Shown in pieces: positions 1 through 12,727 of a DNA stretch of 64,000 bases. Origin of the DNA: Nepenthes gracilis (taxonomy: Eukaryota; Streptophyta; Magnoliopsida; Caryophyllales; Nepenthaceae); NCBI GenBank assembly GCA_033239525.1, contig BSYO01000015.1:17049713-17113712 (forward strand), given 5' to 3'. Both the position numbers and the translations under genes were made by a program. Position 1 is the stretch's first letter. Each line of letters begins with the position of its first letter. The notes beneath the pieces are model-generated. The model did no database searches. It was not told the origin of the DNA and was given only the letters and a program-made list of their open reading frames with translations.

Positions 1-473
1 AAACTCTTTGATTCTTTCCATCAAATGTTTATCCATCAACATTGATTGGCTATATACATTGGATAAATAGAGAAAGTAGAGATCATTTTGGGACACTTGT
101 GTACAGGTTACTTTTGAGGTGATCAACGAAAGCCATGGAAAGTGTAGATCATCTTTTTGTGCTATGTGGTGATATTTGTGTACCTATTTAAGTTGTACCT
201 TCTCCTTTTCTGCCTTTTTTTACTTGTTCTTCCTTTTTTTGGAGGGAGCTAAGACTACTCTACGCTTTTGAATTAGTACTTGCTTGGGAAAATCATCATA
301 AGTTATTGAAATATGTCATTGATAGTTTATAAAATATGCAGCAAGCACAGCTTCTATATAGGGGCGAGGATTGTAATATAGTAGGGAAATTTGCTGTTTC
401 AGCTACCACAATAGTGCTTTTTAATATTGTGAAATAAGCAGATGTTCTAAACTAACTAATGCTTCTAGTGCAG
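1..473. other. intron (upstream part) of the At1g61900-like gene
   Basis: No coding exon is recognised here. The segment ends in a splice acceptor (AG at 472-473) directly before the first coding exon in the window, so it is read as intron. The start codon and signal-peptide exon of the gene are inferred to lie left of position 1, because no ATG here opens a hydrophobic leader in a usable frame. Confidence 0.6.
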
Positions 474-3400
474 ATGTTGATAAATCCTGTTGTACTCCAT
501 TGACGTATTTGAAAGCTTCTTCAGTGGACAAAACCAACGATGATTTTTTCCCTATTATCTCTCCCGAAAAGGCACCTCAACCCCTCATGCCTTTTCTAGC
601 ACCTTCACCATTGACACCATTTACGAATTTTACAGTTCCTAAATTATCAGGTTCTTTACATGTAAACTCTCTAAACTTAAGTTCTCAAGCCATTCGTTTT
701 GAAATTCACGTTGACATTTTCACTTGCAGGATTATGTCCTTTGAACTTCACCGAGGCTGAAACTATGATGACTTTGACATCAACTGATTGCTTAGCTCTA
801 CTTGCACCCTATTTGGCTAATGTAGTATGTTGTCCACAGTTGGAAGCCACTCTAGTCATTCTCATTGGTCAATCTACTAAAAATACCGGCGTTCTTGCCT
901 TAAATATGAGCCTAGCAAAGCACTGCCTCTCGGATTTTGAGCAAGTTTTGGTGAGTCAAGGTGCAAATGATAATCTTAATGGCATATGCAAAGTTCGATC
1001 CTCAAACCTCACTGAAGGCTCTTGTCCTGTCAAAGATGTTCATGATTTTGAAAACACGGTCAATTCTTCTACGCTTTTTGCTGCTTGCGGGAAGATTGAT
1101 GCTGTGAATGAATGTTGTACTCAAGTTTGTCAGAATGCTATATTAGATGCTGCTCAGAAAATCGCGTCAAAAGTAGATCATCTCAAGAGTGCCCATGTTT
1201 CTACAAGAATTGCAGACTGTAGAAACATTGTATTGCGTTGGCTGGCTTACAGACTCGATGCTTCTCGTGCAAAGGAAGTTCTAAGAGGACTTTCCAATTG
1301 CAATGTTAATAAAGGTGAGTGCAGAGAAAAAAGTGTTTTGCCAGATCCTTTTGGATTTCCTTAACATACTTCACAGCAAGCTCGTTTACTCGGTCTATAA
1401 AGGTGTAGAAGTGGATTTTTTGGGTGGGGAGGTTGGTTTCGGAGATTCGGTAGCTCAATTGTAGGATTTGAGAGGTTTAACTTTGACCCTGTGGTAACGT
1501 CGCTTTATTGTGATCTGAAAAGTTCTGGTCTCACACTATTTCAAATCACGGAATCAACTTTGTTGCAATGCAGCGGTAAAATGACATCCATCGAAGCCTA
1601 GGGTTGGATGCATGATATAGTGGGTGGGGTCAATTGAGCTACATGTAAAATTTTCTCATCGAGTGCTTGCATTCTACCCATGGACATTTTCTTGCTTTGC
1701 TCCATTGTGAGGTTTTAGAGGTTGAACTTTGATTCAATGGTAAAGTTGTTACATTGTGATGTGAAAGTCACGGTTGCAAACCACAGAACATCTCTACAGT
1801 GCAAGAGTATAACTATGTATACTTGACCTTTCCCCACAGTGTGAGAAACTTATGCGTTGTAGTTGGGAGTCAACTTCTGAGTTTGGCTTCATAACAGCAA
1901 AATTTGAGCCATTTGTGGAGAACTTTACTCACCCATTGCTTGAAATACACCCAATGGACACTTTCTTGCTGAAATTGGTTATTAGCGTTCGGGGATTTTT
2001 TTAAGCATTTCAGGATTTGTTAAGTGCTTTGGATGATGTGAAAATGGCCTATATCGTTTGTTTCCGTGTATTAGAAGAGTTTGTGTTCATAATTTTGATC
2101 TCATTTGATCCCCATTGTCCTTTCTTGTCCTTCGGCTGCTTGCAGATGATCCTATGTATTCTTTTTTTGTTATATTTTCTCATAACAGGGTGTCCTCTGG
2201 CTTTGCCTGACACAAGAAATGTCACAAAGGAGTGTGGAAATGGAATAAGGAACAAAACAGCATGCTGTAGGGCCATGCAGAGATATGTCACTCATTTGGA
2301 AAGCCAGAGTTTTACCACCAATTTGCAAGCTTTGAATTGTGCTGCTTCACTCGGAATGAAGTTACAAAGTGAAAATGTCACCAACAACATATATAACCTT
2401 TGCCATATTGGCCTCAAGCAATTCTCTCTTCAAGGTTGGACTTTACTATTGCTTCTTCTAAGTCGTGGATGAAAATATCAGTACCGGTATAAGTTACGAA
2501 CATATTAAGTAATACATATCGGTGATTTTTTTTCGAATCAGAATCTAAAGGCAAATGTATTTTAATATATCAACAATTTGACAATATATCATGATTTTGT
2601 CATGATTTTAAAAAATATCTATATCTAGGGCCTGATGGCCAATATATATCTACCGGAGTAATGTTATAGGGTTTTTTGCCACCCTTTTGGCCACTCACTA
2701 AGATGTGGTATTCTATTTACTATTTTGTTCTTATGTGGTCTCATTAGTATGAATAAATAGATAAAATATTACGGTATTTAAAGGTATCTAAAGGGTGTCT
2801 CCATCATTTCTCATGTTGGCTGATGTTTTGCATATTGGTCGATATTTCGTTCCATGATACTCACCCATTTGAATAGAAGGTTCCTTTTGCTTGGCTATTA
2901 ATGAGGAGAAGCTGACGGTTTGTCTTCTTCTGTCTTTTGCTGTGATGCTTCAATTTTATGCTGTGGACGATTATTCCAGCTGGGACTCAAGGTAAAAATA
3001 CTTCTTGAAATATCCAAGCAACTTTTTTCATGTCTGTGAAACTGAAAGAGCACCTACTTATATCTGTGACTTTGCTAATTTGGATGAATATGTTCTTGAA
3101 TTAAGCTCAGCTGATAAGCATTATTGATAATGAAAAATAATAATAAAGGAAAAATTATGCTGCTGAAATTGCTTTCTGAGTTGGTCAGTAGAAGTACAAT
3201 TCAACTGTTCCTTTCTTTCTCACTTCTTCTGGTTCTTAATTCTTCCATTTTGATTGCCATAGAAATAATACCAGAAATTTGATTAAGCATCTTCATAACT
3301 TCACCCCGAGGGAAAAAAACGAAAACAAGGAAAAGATTGACTTCTTCTTGGATGCGTTGAGAAGTCTTTTGAGTTTGGGATTAGGTCACAAATGATATAG

Positions 3401-6400
3401 GCTGAGGAAAGGGGAATTAGAGTCCAAGGTTTTGTGGATTTTTGTTAATCCATAAACAGGATTCATATTAACACCTAGATCCATTGAAGCAGTTTGATGT
3501 CCGATGCCGGCCTATATAACTAATCAATAGATAGATATCATATTTATGGAATACAAATCACTTTCAAGGAATTCGCTAGGTTATGGACTTATGGTCTATA
3601 ATGTGATGATTGAGTCATTTCTATGGCTATGAGTTAATTTTCTCTTGAACCATAGGAATATTGTCGATAATTATTGCTTTTGAAATCTCATCATTGGCTA
3701 TATCTACACGCCAAATTATTCCCCTGAAGATGAGAAAGACCATTGATACATGCTTGCATACTTCTAAAGGTGAGGATTTCAGCTAGATAACTTTGACGGC
3801 TAGCATTATAATGTGGGTCTAATATATTTTAATGTGTAATTTCAATCCTGTCATCTAAGTTTTCAGTATGAAGAATAGGATGGACTATGGGGAAAGCTGA
3901 ATTTGAAGTTTATCTTCTACTCCTAGTCTTAATCTTTGTTATTCAACTGCTTGAACAATTATTCAGTTTTAAATCTACTTCTTCTTTAGAACTATGATCT
4001 TGTTGGATTAAACTGCTAAATTTGAAATAAAATCTTTTTGCTTAGATCGATTTCTCACTCTGTATCTTGCTTGTTTATGAAATGTAGAGTCTGGATGCCT
4101 TCTGCAGAGTTTGCCTTCAGACGTGATATTCGATCAATTTTCGGGCATAAGTTTCCTCTGTGATTTAAACGACAACATTCCTGCCCCTTGGCCATCTCCA
4201 AATCAGATACCTGCTTCATCTTGTAATAAAAGTATGCTTAATTAACCCGTCATCATCTTTTTTTAGGGAAAAAAAAAAGTATACTTTTCTATCATTTTTA
4301 CTAGCATATGGTTCATAAGTGCTTAGCCCATGAGATTATAATGCTCCTCTCATCTGAAATGCAGCTGTTAAAATTCCTGCCCTTCCTGCCGCTGCTACCT
4401 CAAGTCAACCCCGTAAGTTTTTCCGGTTTAATCAGTGGCATATTCACTTAGTTTATTATCCTTTGCTATCAGCTCTTGCTTAATTCATTTGAAAGATGAT
4501 GTTGAAGTTTTTAGATATTCTTGTCTATTGATTCTGTTGTGCTTTCGGGCAATCAAAATCTGGCCTTCTGTTATGTTGAACCCGCAGAGAGTGTTTCGGA
4601 ACTGAGCAAGGTTGTTGGAACATAACCTAATAGAAAGCATTTTTTCAAATTTTTTGGTGTTAAGCAATAATGTTTGGCACATATAGGAAAATAAATCAAT
4701 AGAGTGTGTTTCCCTAATTAGCTTACAATTAAGCTTAAACTACAGAACTCATCCTCTACTCGCCATTAGCCATTAACACCTATCAATGAAAACTGTTACA
4801 AATAGGTGATTTCATCTCCGACCCATGATGCCCCCAACCCTATTGTTGGTCACTGGCTGATGGCACCGCCGACTGCGGCTGCCTTCAGCCTCCGCCAGTC
4901 AGCTCCCCCACCCTGCCGCTATTCAACAGTAACTGAAAATATTTTATTGACCATAGAATATCACTACCAATCGCTAGCGAAAATATTATCCCGTCCATAC
5001 TTACAAATATCCACTACGGTTGTTCAATTTGTATGATAATCTAATTTTTCTTGTATATGCTTGAAAAAATTTTCATGGAAATATAAGAAAACATTTTTCC
5101 TTGGAAATATAAAAATATTTTGGCTCCATTGTTTGCCGAATGTGTTTACCGAGTGGAAAATACTTTGCACTAAAAGTAAATGTTTTTCACGTCCTGGGGT
5201 GAATATTTCAAAAAAAGTAACTTGTAATATTTTTCGCCGTTGGCATGTCCACAAAAATTTATCAATAATAGTGGATATTTATGGTTGTAAACCATGGTAA
5301 TGTTTAGTAATATTTCACGGTCAAGAAAATAGTCACATTCACTGTCGATTGGTCTATAATATAGTTATTTTTCATTTAGCTGTGGAATTAGGAATGATAC
5401 CGGTTGGTGACCAACCGCTGTTGGTGGCTAGTTGTGGGGTCAAGGGCTAGTGATGGTATCATTTTTGGGTAAAAACTTTCGTTAATGGGCATTAATGGTC
5501 AATAATGAACAGTAGATGAGTTCCAAAAAAAATAACTTTTCATTTTGTAAATGGAAAGTCATTCCCTAAAGTTTAGACTTAAGTTTTTTCCATTTGGCAA
5601 ATGTTTTCCTTGAACAGAGTTGTATACCTATCAAATTTTATGTGCGAATAGAGATTTCATGTGAAATTCAAACTCGACATAAATCATGCATGTTAGTTTG
5701 CTTTTGTTCTCTATCTAAATGGCTGCAAATAAGCTGAATCGATCAAACCAATAAGGTGCAATTGCAAGCTTTGATCTCCAAATTAATATTCTTGAAATTA
5801 GGATTATTGTTATTATTGGCTAAGCTTCATAACAAAGCTTAGCTTGAAAGAGCAGCTTACAAAGCGATCATAATTAATACGAGCTTGAGTCATTATACTC
5901 TATGTTGACGTAAGTATTTATGGATGGAAATATCAGTATCGATATCGAATATATTAAATAATATATATCAGTATCGGATATATTGAAAGAAAAAATAATT
6001 CTAAAAATCATAAGCGGACAAGGTATATCAGATATATCTTGATATATTGTTGATATAGTAGCACATCATGATATTATCATAATATTGAACAATATTCATG
6101 TTTGGGAACCCAATGTTAATACATATCGGTCAATATTTTCATCTATGTTGAATATTACATTGCTCAAGGTTTCATTGAGCAAGATTTGTGAGTTGAACCA
6201 CCACCCGGGGATGTGGCTAAGCAATAAAGCTCACGTCTGGGCAATTGGTTGGATTGTGTGGCCAAGGGTCAGTACTATCATCTGCTGTGGTTGCCTTCCA
6301 CTAGACCCTTAGCATGACCCGCCTGCGTTCATAATGTCTGTCACGGTTCCCCCCTACACGTTACGGCCCTGGTCATTTAGGCTCTTTTAGACATCAATTC

Positions 6401-6641
6401 CCGAGCGCATATGGACTCTTATGACTACATCTTGGATTAAGACATCAATTTCGATATCAATGTAGGCTTATTTGTGTCTGCCATTTGAAGTCATTTTTGA
6501 TATCTCACTCGATTTAGAATGATATCATCCTAATTAGTCATTCTAATTGCTGTATATATAATGTCTGCAGGATTTCGTATTGAAGCATTCAGTTTCTATT
6601 TGATCTTTGGTTTGTCCATTGTGCTTATGATCCTTCACTGA
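474..6641 (+). CDS. GPI-anchored cysteine-rich protein, At1g61900-like (5' partial)
   Basis: Seven coding exons are supported: 474-650, 730-1314, 2189-2434, 2980-2991, 4088-4231, 4365-4412 and 6571-6641. All junctions are GT-AG and the phases agree, giving 426 complete codons plus a stop at 6639-6641. The protein reads through SPEKAPQP, APSPLTPFTN, then a cysteine-rich domain with CCPQLEATL, ECCTQVCQNAI and VLRGLSNC, a second cysteine-rich part (NKTACCRAM, TNLQALNCA), DLNDNIPAPWPS and KIPALPAA. It ends in a hydrophobic tail (FYLIFGLSIVLMIL) of the kind removed when a GPI anchor is attached. These are hallmarks of the plant family typified by Arabidopsis At1g61900 (SPARK-type domain); cell-surface location is known or predicted for the family, its molecular role is unclear. 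The N-terminal exon(s) are outside the window. Exon four is only 12 bases. The last intron is 2.16 kb and carries a DNA transposon and another repeat. A tempting extra exon at 4588 would end the protein early without its anchor tail. Confidence 0.9.
1440..1870 (+). mobile_element. degenerate tRNA-derived SINE (Au-SINE-like), one fuller copy plus a 5' fragment
   Basis: Within intron 2 of the first gene, 1725-1870 follows the order of a plant Au-type SINE: a GGTAAAGTTGTTACATTGTGA block, a decayed B-box-like GGTTGCAAACC, and a downstream GTATACTTGACCTTTCCCCA block. A second, shorter copy of only the 5' block lies at about 1466-1530. Assignment rests on recalled family structure; the copies are old and the ends are not defined. 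Confidence 0.45.
2466..2657 (+). repeat. CGATAT-rich inverted-terminal dispersed repeat, copy 1 (partial)
   Basis: It begins TGGATGAAAATATCAGTA, only 31 bases after the donor of exon three, and continues with the GATAT-rich body shared by the other copies listed here. The right end is not clear. Confidence 0.5.
4630..5615. mobile_element. non-autonomous DNA transposon with long inverted arms (Mutator-like?)
   Basis: The left arm (about 4640-4880) and the right arm (about 5380-5615) are inverted copies of each other. The left arm has AGAACTCATCCTCTACT, CCATTAACACC and TTGTTGGTCACTGGCTG; the right arm on the other strand has GGAACTCATCTACTG, CCATTAACGAAAG and GGTTGGTCACCAACCGG. The outer end GGAAAACATTTGCC and repeated GGAAAA tracts resemble small Mutator-type elements. 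No transposase is seen and no clear target duplication was found. It sits in the last intron of the At1g61900-like gene. Confidence 0.5.
5921..6145. repeat. CGATAT-rich inverted-terminal dispersed repeat, copy 2
   Basis: The left end TGGATGGAAATATCAGTATC and the right end ATATTTTCATCTA form inverted termini around a body rich in GATATC and TATATC. It lies in the last intron of the At1g61900-like gene. Confidence 0.6.
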
Positions 6642-7734
6642 TCAAAGTGCCCGGGCCACTCGACTTGCTCATAAAATCGATGACCCGTAACCCTTCTACT
6701 AAGAGAGCAGTGTTGAATGAAAGCAAACATCAAATGAACTCCACCCCTGAGATCGAGGAGCCCGCCCCGGTGATGTTGGTTCGAGTCAGCTGTTCTTCCG
6801 ATAGTGATTAGTGTATGACCCTTGCAAGCAAGCTGTTTCTGTTAATATTTTTTATGTATAGGAAGCCAATGTGGTGGATAGAAACATGTGTTCTTCTGGC
6901 TTATAATTATTATTTTATTTTATTTTATTTTTTTGGGTATTAACATTTGAAATTCGGATGTAAATTTGGCATGCAGGAAGAATGGTACTGTGAATATTGT
7001 GCTGTGGAAGCTTCAAGGTCAAATTTATTGTTTCTACAACTGAAAATATTGATTTTTTTTTTTTTTCAGGTGTGATTTTCCCACATGAAAAATATAATAA
7101 AAAAATATTTATTTATTTATTTATTTGTTATTATTTTTTCTGCTTACACGCTTGTTTTTTATTTATTTCTTTTGTTATTAAATTGTTATTTATTACTAAC
7201 CTATTATTTTAAAAATCATATAACTCAGCACAAAATTAATTAAATTTAATTTTTTTAAGTTTAAATTTTTCATTAACTACAAAAAACTATTTCTTTTACT
7301 TATTTTTAATATATATGAATAACAGAAAAATAGAAAAAAAAATATTTCTCATTTCATGCCAAAAGATTAAATAAATAAGAAATAACAATTGTCCAAATTT
7401 ATAATATTAGGATAAATTAGCTTAGCCATGTTAAAAAATAATATTAGAAATGATGACATCTGTCAATATTTAAATATAAAATAAAATAGAATAAAAATAT
7501 TTATTATAATTTAAATATTTAAAATATAAGTCCGAGAAAATAGGATTTTAGGGTCATAGATCTTTTAAAAAAGGTATAATTTATACATCTTTAATTTCTA
7601 TCATTGAATAAAAAATTTTATGGTAATTATTATAAGAAATAAGAAAATTATATATATATATATAGCTTTTTTTTATACAAGCATCCATTGAATATTTAAC
7701 TTAATAGTTAAAAAAATTTTAAAAACAATAATTT
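6642..7734. other. 3' UTR and AT-rich intergenic DNA
   Basis: The first 250 bases or so are of moderate GC and probably hold the 3' UTR of the At1g61900-like gene. The rest is AT-rich, with long T and A runs near 6905-6935, 7050-7065 and 7100-7330. No gene or RNA is recognised. Confidence 0.6.
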
Positions 7735-8909
7735 TGATGCGTACTGGATCTGATTTTGAACAGATTCGGATTTGTCTGGATAGCTCGACCCGACTTCGTT
7801 CATTGAGTTTGAATCCTGCACACCATTAAAACGAACGAGAGGTCAGTGTGTCGGCGAAATGTTGTTCCACCAAAAATACTCCGATACTCAAATCAGTAAA
7901 AACCTTCTAAATAGGGAAGGTAAATTGGAAAGCAAAAGAGAGAATAGTATGGTCGGGAGTATCGACATGTTGAGAATGTGAGTTCTCGCTTCCTTCTCAC
8001 AGAGAGCGTAAGGAAACGACATCCGGAAAGCGTGAAAACTTTATGGAATGATTTTCACAAAGCCGAAAAGGTCTCCAGGAACCCGGAGGCCTCTGGTGAA
8101 ATTGGAGGATGAACACTTGTGCAGAGAGAAGGAGAAGGTGAACATCTATTTAAGCTATGTAAGCGTTCGTATGGGAGACTGTAGTAAGTCTTTTAGGAAA
8201 CTGGTTCTCAGTGTTCTCAGGGAGACAAGTTAGAGAGTGAGCAAGAGAGCCCCTATTCCTGAGTAAGCTTTCGTGTTTTTTCGTGAGCTTGTGTCTGAGA
8301 ATGCCTGTGTGTATTGTGAGCTTGTATGAGCATGCAAGAGCGTGTGTAAGAGCCTCGTAAAAGCATGTGTCTTCCAGAACAAAGACCTTAAATTTTTATG
8401 GACAGTAGGAGAGCCTCCTTCCCTAGGCAAGGTGGCGTGCTCCTCCTGGACTGGCAATGGCGGCCTCCTCAGAGTTGGTAGGTTTGACTGTCGTGATTTG
8501 ATGGATCCTCTTTCTGTTGTACAATTTAACGAATTTTCAGATCGTCTCATATTTTTATGACCGTTTTGTTGGCGCTGAATTCATTGTCGTCATTTTTGGA
8601 GAAGATCAGCCTTTTGGAAAGGTCTGTGATCATGAAAGAACCGTCGCTTTTTATGCACGTGTTCACCTGCCAATTTGGGACTGAGTTGTAGTAGGTCTGA
8701 AGCCTTTTTGGGCTGCTTGAATTCTGAGACATCCGGCCAATACTCGAGTTGACCGCTTCAGCCAGACGCGAGTTGGCCGCGCTCAAGTCTGGACGGCCTT
8801 TTGTGATTTTGGTCTTTCTCTGTTGGGCCGTTATTCGAGTTGATCGTCCAGCAAGCCATTTGAGGCACTTTTCGACGCAGCAGCCATCCATATTTTGATA
8901 TACCCATCA
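7735..8909 (-). mobile_element. solo LTR (Gypsy, Tat-type group), minus orientation, TSD AATTT
   Basis: Read on the minus strand it starts TGATGGGTATA and ends GTACGCATCA. Its last 170 bases match the 3' end of the LTRs of the full element at 13077-24066 (TTTCGCCGACACACTGACCTC, TCGTTTTAATGGTGTGCAGGA). Identical AATTT flanks lie at 7730-7734 and 8910-8914. No internal retroelement sequence is attached, so this is a solo LTR left by LTR-LTR recombination. The short ORFs across it are chance. Confidence 0.88.
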
Positions 8910-11006
8910 AATTTATATACCGTAAAAAAATATAAATTATTTATAGTTAGGGAAAAAAGTTAAAGAGATAAAGTGTATATTGTACTGAATGTAGTAAAAT
9001 GATGAAAACTTATAAAACATAAGACTTTAATAGTGTTATTATTTGTTAATCATTTTTGACATGACTAAACCCCTTTTTTAAAGAAGTGCAAATGGTCAAA
9101 TTGTTATTGAAGTGTTATTGAAACTTGCTTGCTAACCCACCATGGAAATAACACCAAACAATCCACATTTGACCTTCCACCCTCCATTGATCCCTTTGAA
9201 TGGGAGATTCTACTCCACATAGTAGATATTTTATTTCTCTTTTTATTTTTTTATATGGAGGAAGGGGCTTTTCAATTTTTTTTATTTTTAAAAATATTTT
9301 TTACCTATATATAGAAATAAATTTTTAAAAAATATATTAAATAATTATGTATATATTATTTTTCTAAATTTAATTTTCAATTGTTTTAAATCAATGCGTT
9401 TGCTGTTTTTTTGTGTAATTTTATATATGACCGTTAGGTAGAGCATCAGAGCACAGCTTGACCAGTCTCCACAGTCATCGCAGCCGTTGGTTAGTTTTCC
9501 CAAATATCATGTCCCTTCATATGAAATTATTTGATCAACATTAAATATTCAATGTTTAAAAAAAATATTAAAAATATTTGTATTTTAAATTTTTTTAATA
9601 ATATTAATATTTATTAAATATTAAATTTAATATTTAAATATTAATAAAAATAACTATTTATGTAATATTATAAAATATTTGAATTTTAATTGGCTCAAGT
9701 AAGAAAAGTATGATCATACTTTCCAATGACAGCTGAAGGATCCAAAGTCCCTCTAATATTTGCCATCAATCAAACAATACGGATTTTGATTTTCTGGAAT
9801 TAATATTTGTAGAATCATAAGATATTTATATTTTCTTTTAATAATGTACAATGATATAAAAATATAAATATAAAACCTTTATAATATTAGATTTTAGATC
9901 ATTTACTTATAAGTTTTATATCTACTGATATGTCATTCAGTGATATGACTGATAGTGGATGTCAAATAACTGTAAACTAAGTATCAGGATTCACAAGATA
10001 TTTGTGCAATATTCATCTGAAATTGGCTAAATGTCTCGAGTGTCAGCAGAGAGATAAATTTTATTAGACGATCGTGTGAGAAACGACTGAATGAAAGCCA
10101 TTTTCAACAAACACGGAACAGTTAAGCATGATAGGGGCACGATAGATGCCCATGCACCAATTCAAGTGGGAATAACGCCTATAGATTATATGTGCATGGA
10201 TTATTCAGAAGGGTCACGGCTGATCCACATAAAAGTATGCATATACCAATACTGTTATAAAATTTATTTTGCGTTCTGTTAGGGTTAATATGTACGAAAT
10301 TTTTAAGTCGTTTAAACGCTAATACAGAAAGAGAAGAGAGAGAAAAAATAAAAAAATTATTCATCTGCTTGGAGTTTAATTATATTCTCTTTTTCACCGA
10401 CTTTGGATATATTGTTCTTTATGTCGAGAAGAATATTTTATCGGTCATTTTCTTCTCACTGACTCCTGTGTTTTCTATGGATAGGATTTATTATTACAAT
10501 ATATTATATCATTATATTATTAGCGTTTTGATATTAAGATTCACTATTTATAATGAATATTTATTCAAATTTATAATCTCATACTTTTTTTTATTTAAAA
10601 AAATTATATAAAATATTATGCCTGATTATTTATATCTGTTATCTTTTATTATATATTATCATATCATCTCTGTATGAGTTCAAATAAATCCTTCAAAAGC
10701 AATCATTGTCGAGATTATTTCCCAATCTTATGAGTAAAATCTCAACATTGGGAACACAACATATAACATATAAATATAAAGACAAATTTTTATAATATAT
10801 TTATTAAAAAATATCGTAATATATTTTTTTTAAAAGGCACCATATATTTTTTAAATATTTTATTATTTAAATTAAAAAAAAAAAAAGCATTGTTCGGGTG
10901 ACTCTCTGCTTTTATTGTATATTACACATTTGGCATTACTTTTCAAATATTCATATTAATTTAACGCATTTATAAGACATTAAGACAAAAGGTATGTTTG
11001 GTAGGA
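8910..11006. other. AT-rich intergenic DNA
   Basis: Mostly AT-rich sequence with many short ATATTTAAAT-type runs. One moderately GC-rich patch lies at 9430-9500 and another at 10020-10230. No gene, RNA or complete element was recognised. Confidence 0.55.
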
Positions 11007-11304
11007 GTGGGAGATCCTACTTTTTTTTTGAGAGAAGTCGGATCTTATATTTCTTATCTATACTATTAATTTTAAAAAATTTAACAGATAAAATTTAAAT
11101 ATTATATAATAACATATAAATAATTATTTTTATTAAAAATATTTTTAAATATTTAACTTAATATTTAATAAATATTAATATTTTAAAAAATAAATTAAAA
11201 ATATAACTATATTTAATATTTTTTATTTTTTAAATATTGATCATTGAATTTTAATCCAATAGTAAAAAAAAGTATAATCCTATTTCTCTTTGAGAGAAGT
11301 ACGA
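11007..11304. mobile_element. MITE with ~10-bp target duplication
   Basis: A 298-bp AT-rich segment is flanked by TTTGGTAGGA (10997-11006) and TTTGGTGGGA (11305-11314), one mismatch in ten. Both ends hold related inverted blocks (GATCCTACTTTT and GAGAGAAGT). The subterminal ATTTTAATCCAATAG resembles the MITE at 25263-25568. A 9-10 bp duplication suggests Mutator-type mobilisation. Confidence 0.48.
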
Positions 11305-11314
11305 TTTGGTGGGA

Positions 11315-11760
11315 TAATATAATATAATATAATATAATATAGTCTAACTTTATATAGAGTATATTTCTAATATTATATATATATATGATATTATTTATTT
11401 TAATATTAATTTTAATATTTATAAATGAAAAATATTACTTATTTCAACAATTTATAAACTCTTTATAGCATATTTTTTTTATATTTATAATTTATATTAA
11501 TTTTTTATTTTTTTAGTTGATTATAAATAGGTAAAATATTTAGTAAGCTCGTGAACGGATAACAAAGTAATGTCATTTTATGAAAGCAATGCTACAGCGG
11601 CAATCTCTCACGTACACACAAAATTTTATTGCAAATTCACAGAAAAAAAAAAGGAAAAAAAACACTGTACGGCAACATATCAGAAGAATATATTCTCACT
11701 CCCAAATGAGCAGACAAAGCCAAAAACATATATACAAATATAATATTAATTATTTAAAAA
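11315..11760. other. AT-rich intergenic DNA
   Basis: It starts with a short (TATAA)n-like run at 11315-11342 and continues AT-rich. No gene seen; the small ORF at 11580-11792 has no recognisable product. Confidence 0.55.
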
Positions 11761-11826
11761 ATATAATTGATAGGAACGGTCGATATAATTGATAGGAATG
11801 GTCGATATAATTGATAGGAATGGTCG
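11761..11826 (+). repeat. three tandem 22-bp units spanning a host/LTR junction
   Basis: Units at 11761-11782, 11783-11804 and 11805-11826 differ by one base. Each joins ATATAAT (host-like flank including the target duplication ATAAT) to TGATAGGAAYGGTCG (the LTR 5' terminus). Confidence 0.85.
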
Positions 11827-12727
11827 ACGTAGGCCGATTCAAAATGATAAGTGACTCAAAATTTATAGCGGCTTATTTATCATTGGGATGGTCAACGGTA
11901 CCATTGATCGAATGAGTATCCCAAGTAGGTCGGATACAACCCAAAATAAACACAACCCAGATCAAAATCGGCCATCGCACACATTTCCAAGCACAACGAT
12001 CATCTGCCATAATTTTTCGCAACTCTAAGAATAGTAATCTTTTCTGTAACGAAAATTTCATAGAATCAGAGTATAATCCGAAAGGAAGATCCTCAAATCA
12101 ACATGCGACTCTTAGAGGCAGCTTCAGTGGTCACTGCGCGCGGTATCTCCATAGAAGGAAATGAATCCTTCTTCTTAACCGTTACAACCCAGAATGGTAC
12201 CTACATCAACACGAAGGAAGGAAAGTAACCCTCAAAAGGCGGTCATCCCGCCTCACCACCAAAGGAAGGCAACGGAGACCCACCACTATAAAAGGTCATT
12301 GAGACTCACTTTATTGGTATACTCTCTTACATACTCAAACTAATAAAAGCTCATCAGTTCTCAAATATCAAATCATTTTATTTTCTCTTTTGCTACTATT
12401 TTCTAACGAACTCAGTACTCAGAGAAACTACTCTCCGCGAGTACTCTACGACCAAAACCACCATTCACGAGTACACCTCTGATCCTCATTTTCCAATCTC
12501 TCACCTAGCATTCATCTTTGTATCATTTATATTTGCCTTCTTATTCTCAGAATGTCAATTACGGATTTAAGCGTTTGAGGATAAATTGGAGAACGAGTCC
12601 CGCTGTTTTCATCTGATTCCTCATCATTTGTTGTAATGTGAAAAATCACAGGTATGTAGGACAGTGACCGAAACCCGAAGAGCAGTTCAACCAGAATTCG
12701 TTCAAATTTTAGATTTAGAACGCATAA
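11768..12727 (+). mobile_element. solo LTR (Gypsy, Tat-type group), plus orientation, TSD ATAAT
   Basis: It starts TGATAGG and ends CGCATAA, close to the TGATRGG...GCATCA termini of the other LTRs of this group here. ATAAT precedes it (11763-11767) and follows it (12728-12732). A TATA-like ACTATAAAAGG lies at about 12288. No internal region is attached. Because the 5' junction is triplicated, the true first base may be 11768, 11790 or 11812. Confidence 0.75.

Noticed and set aside
4588..4625. Alternative last exon of the At1g61900-like gene ending in TAA at 4623
   Set aside because: It would remove the hydrophobic anchor tail; splicing 4412 to 6571 keeps phase and gives the family-type C-terminus.
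8048..8891. Several 60-114 codon ORFs on both strands
   Set aside because: They lie wholly inside a solo LTR and show no protein family features.
10091..10611. Short ORFs in AT-rich intergenic DNA
   Set aside because: Low-complexity products (Ile, Tyr, Phe rich) with no start context or homology.
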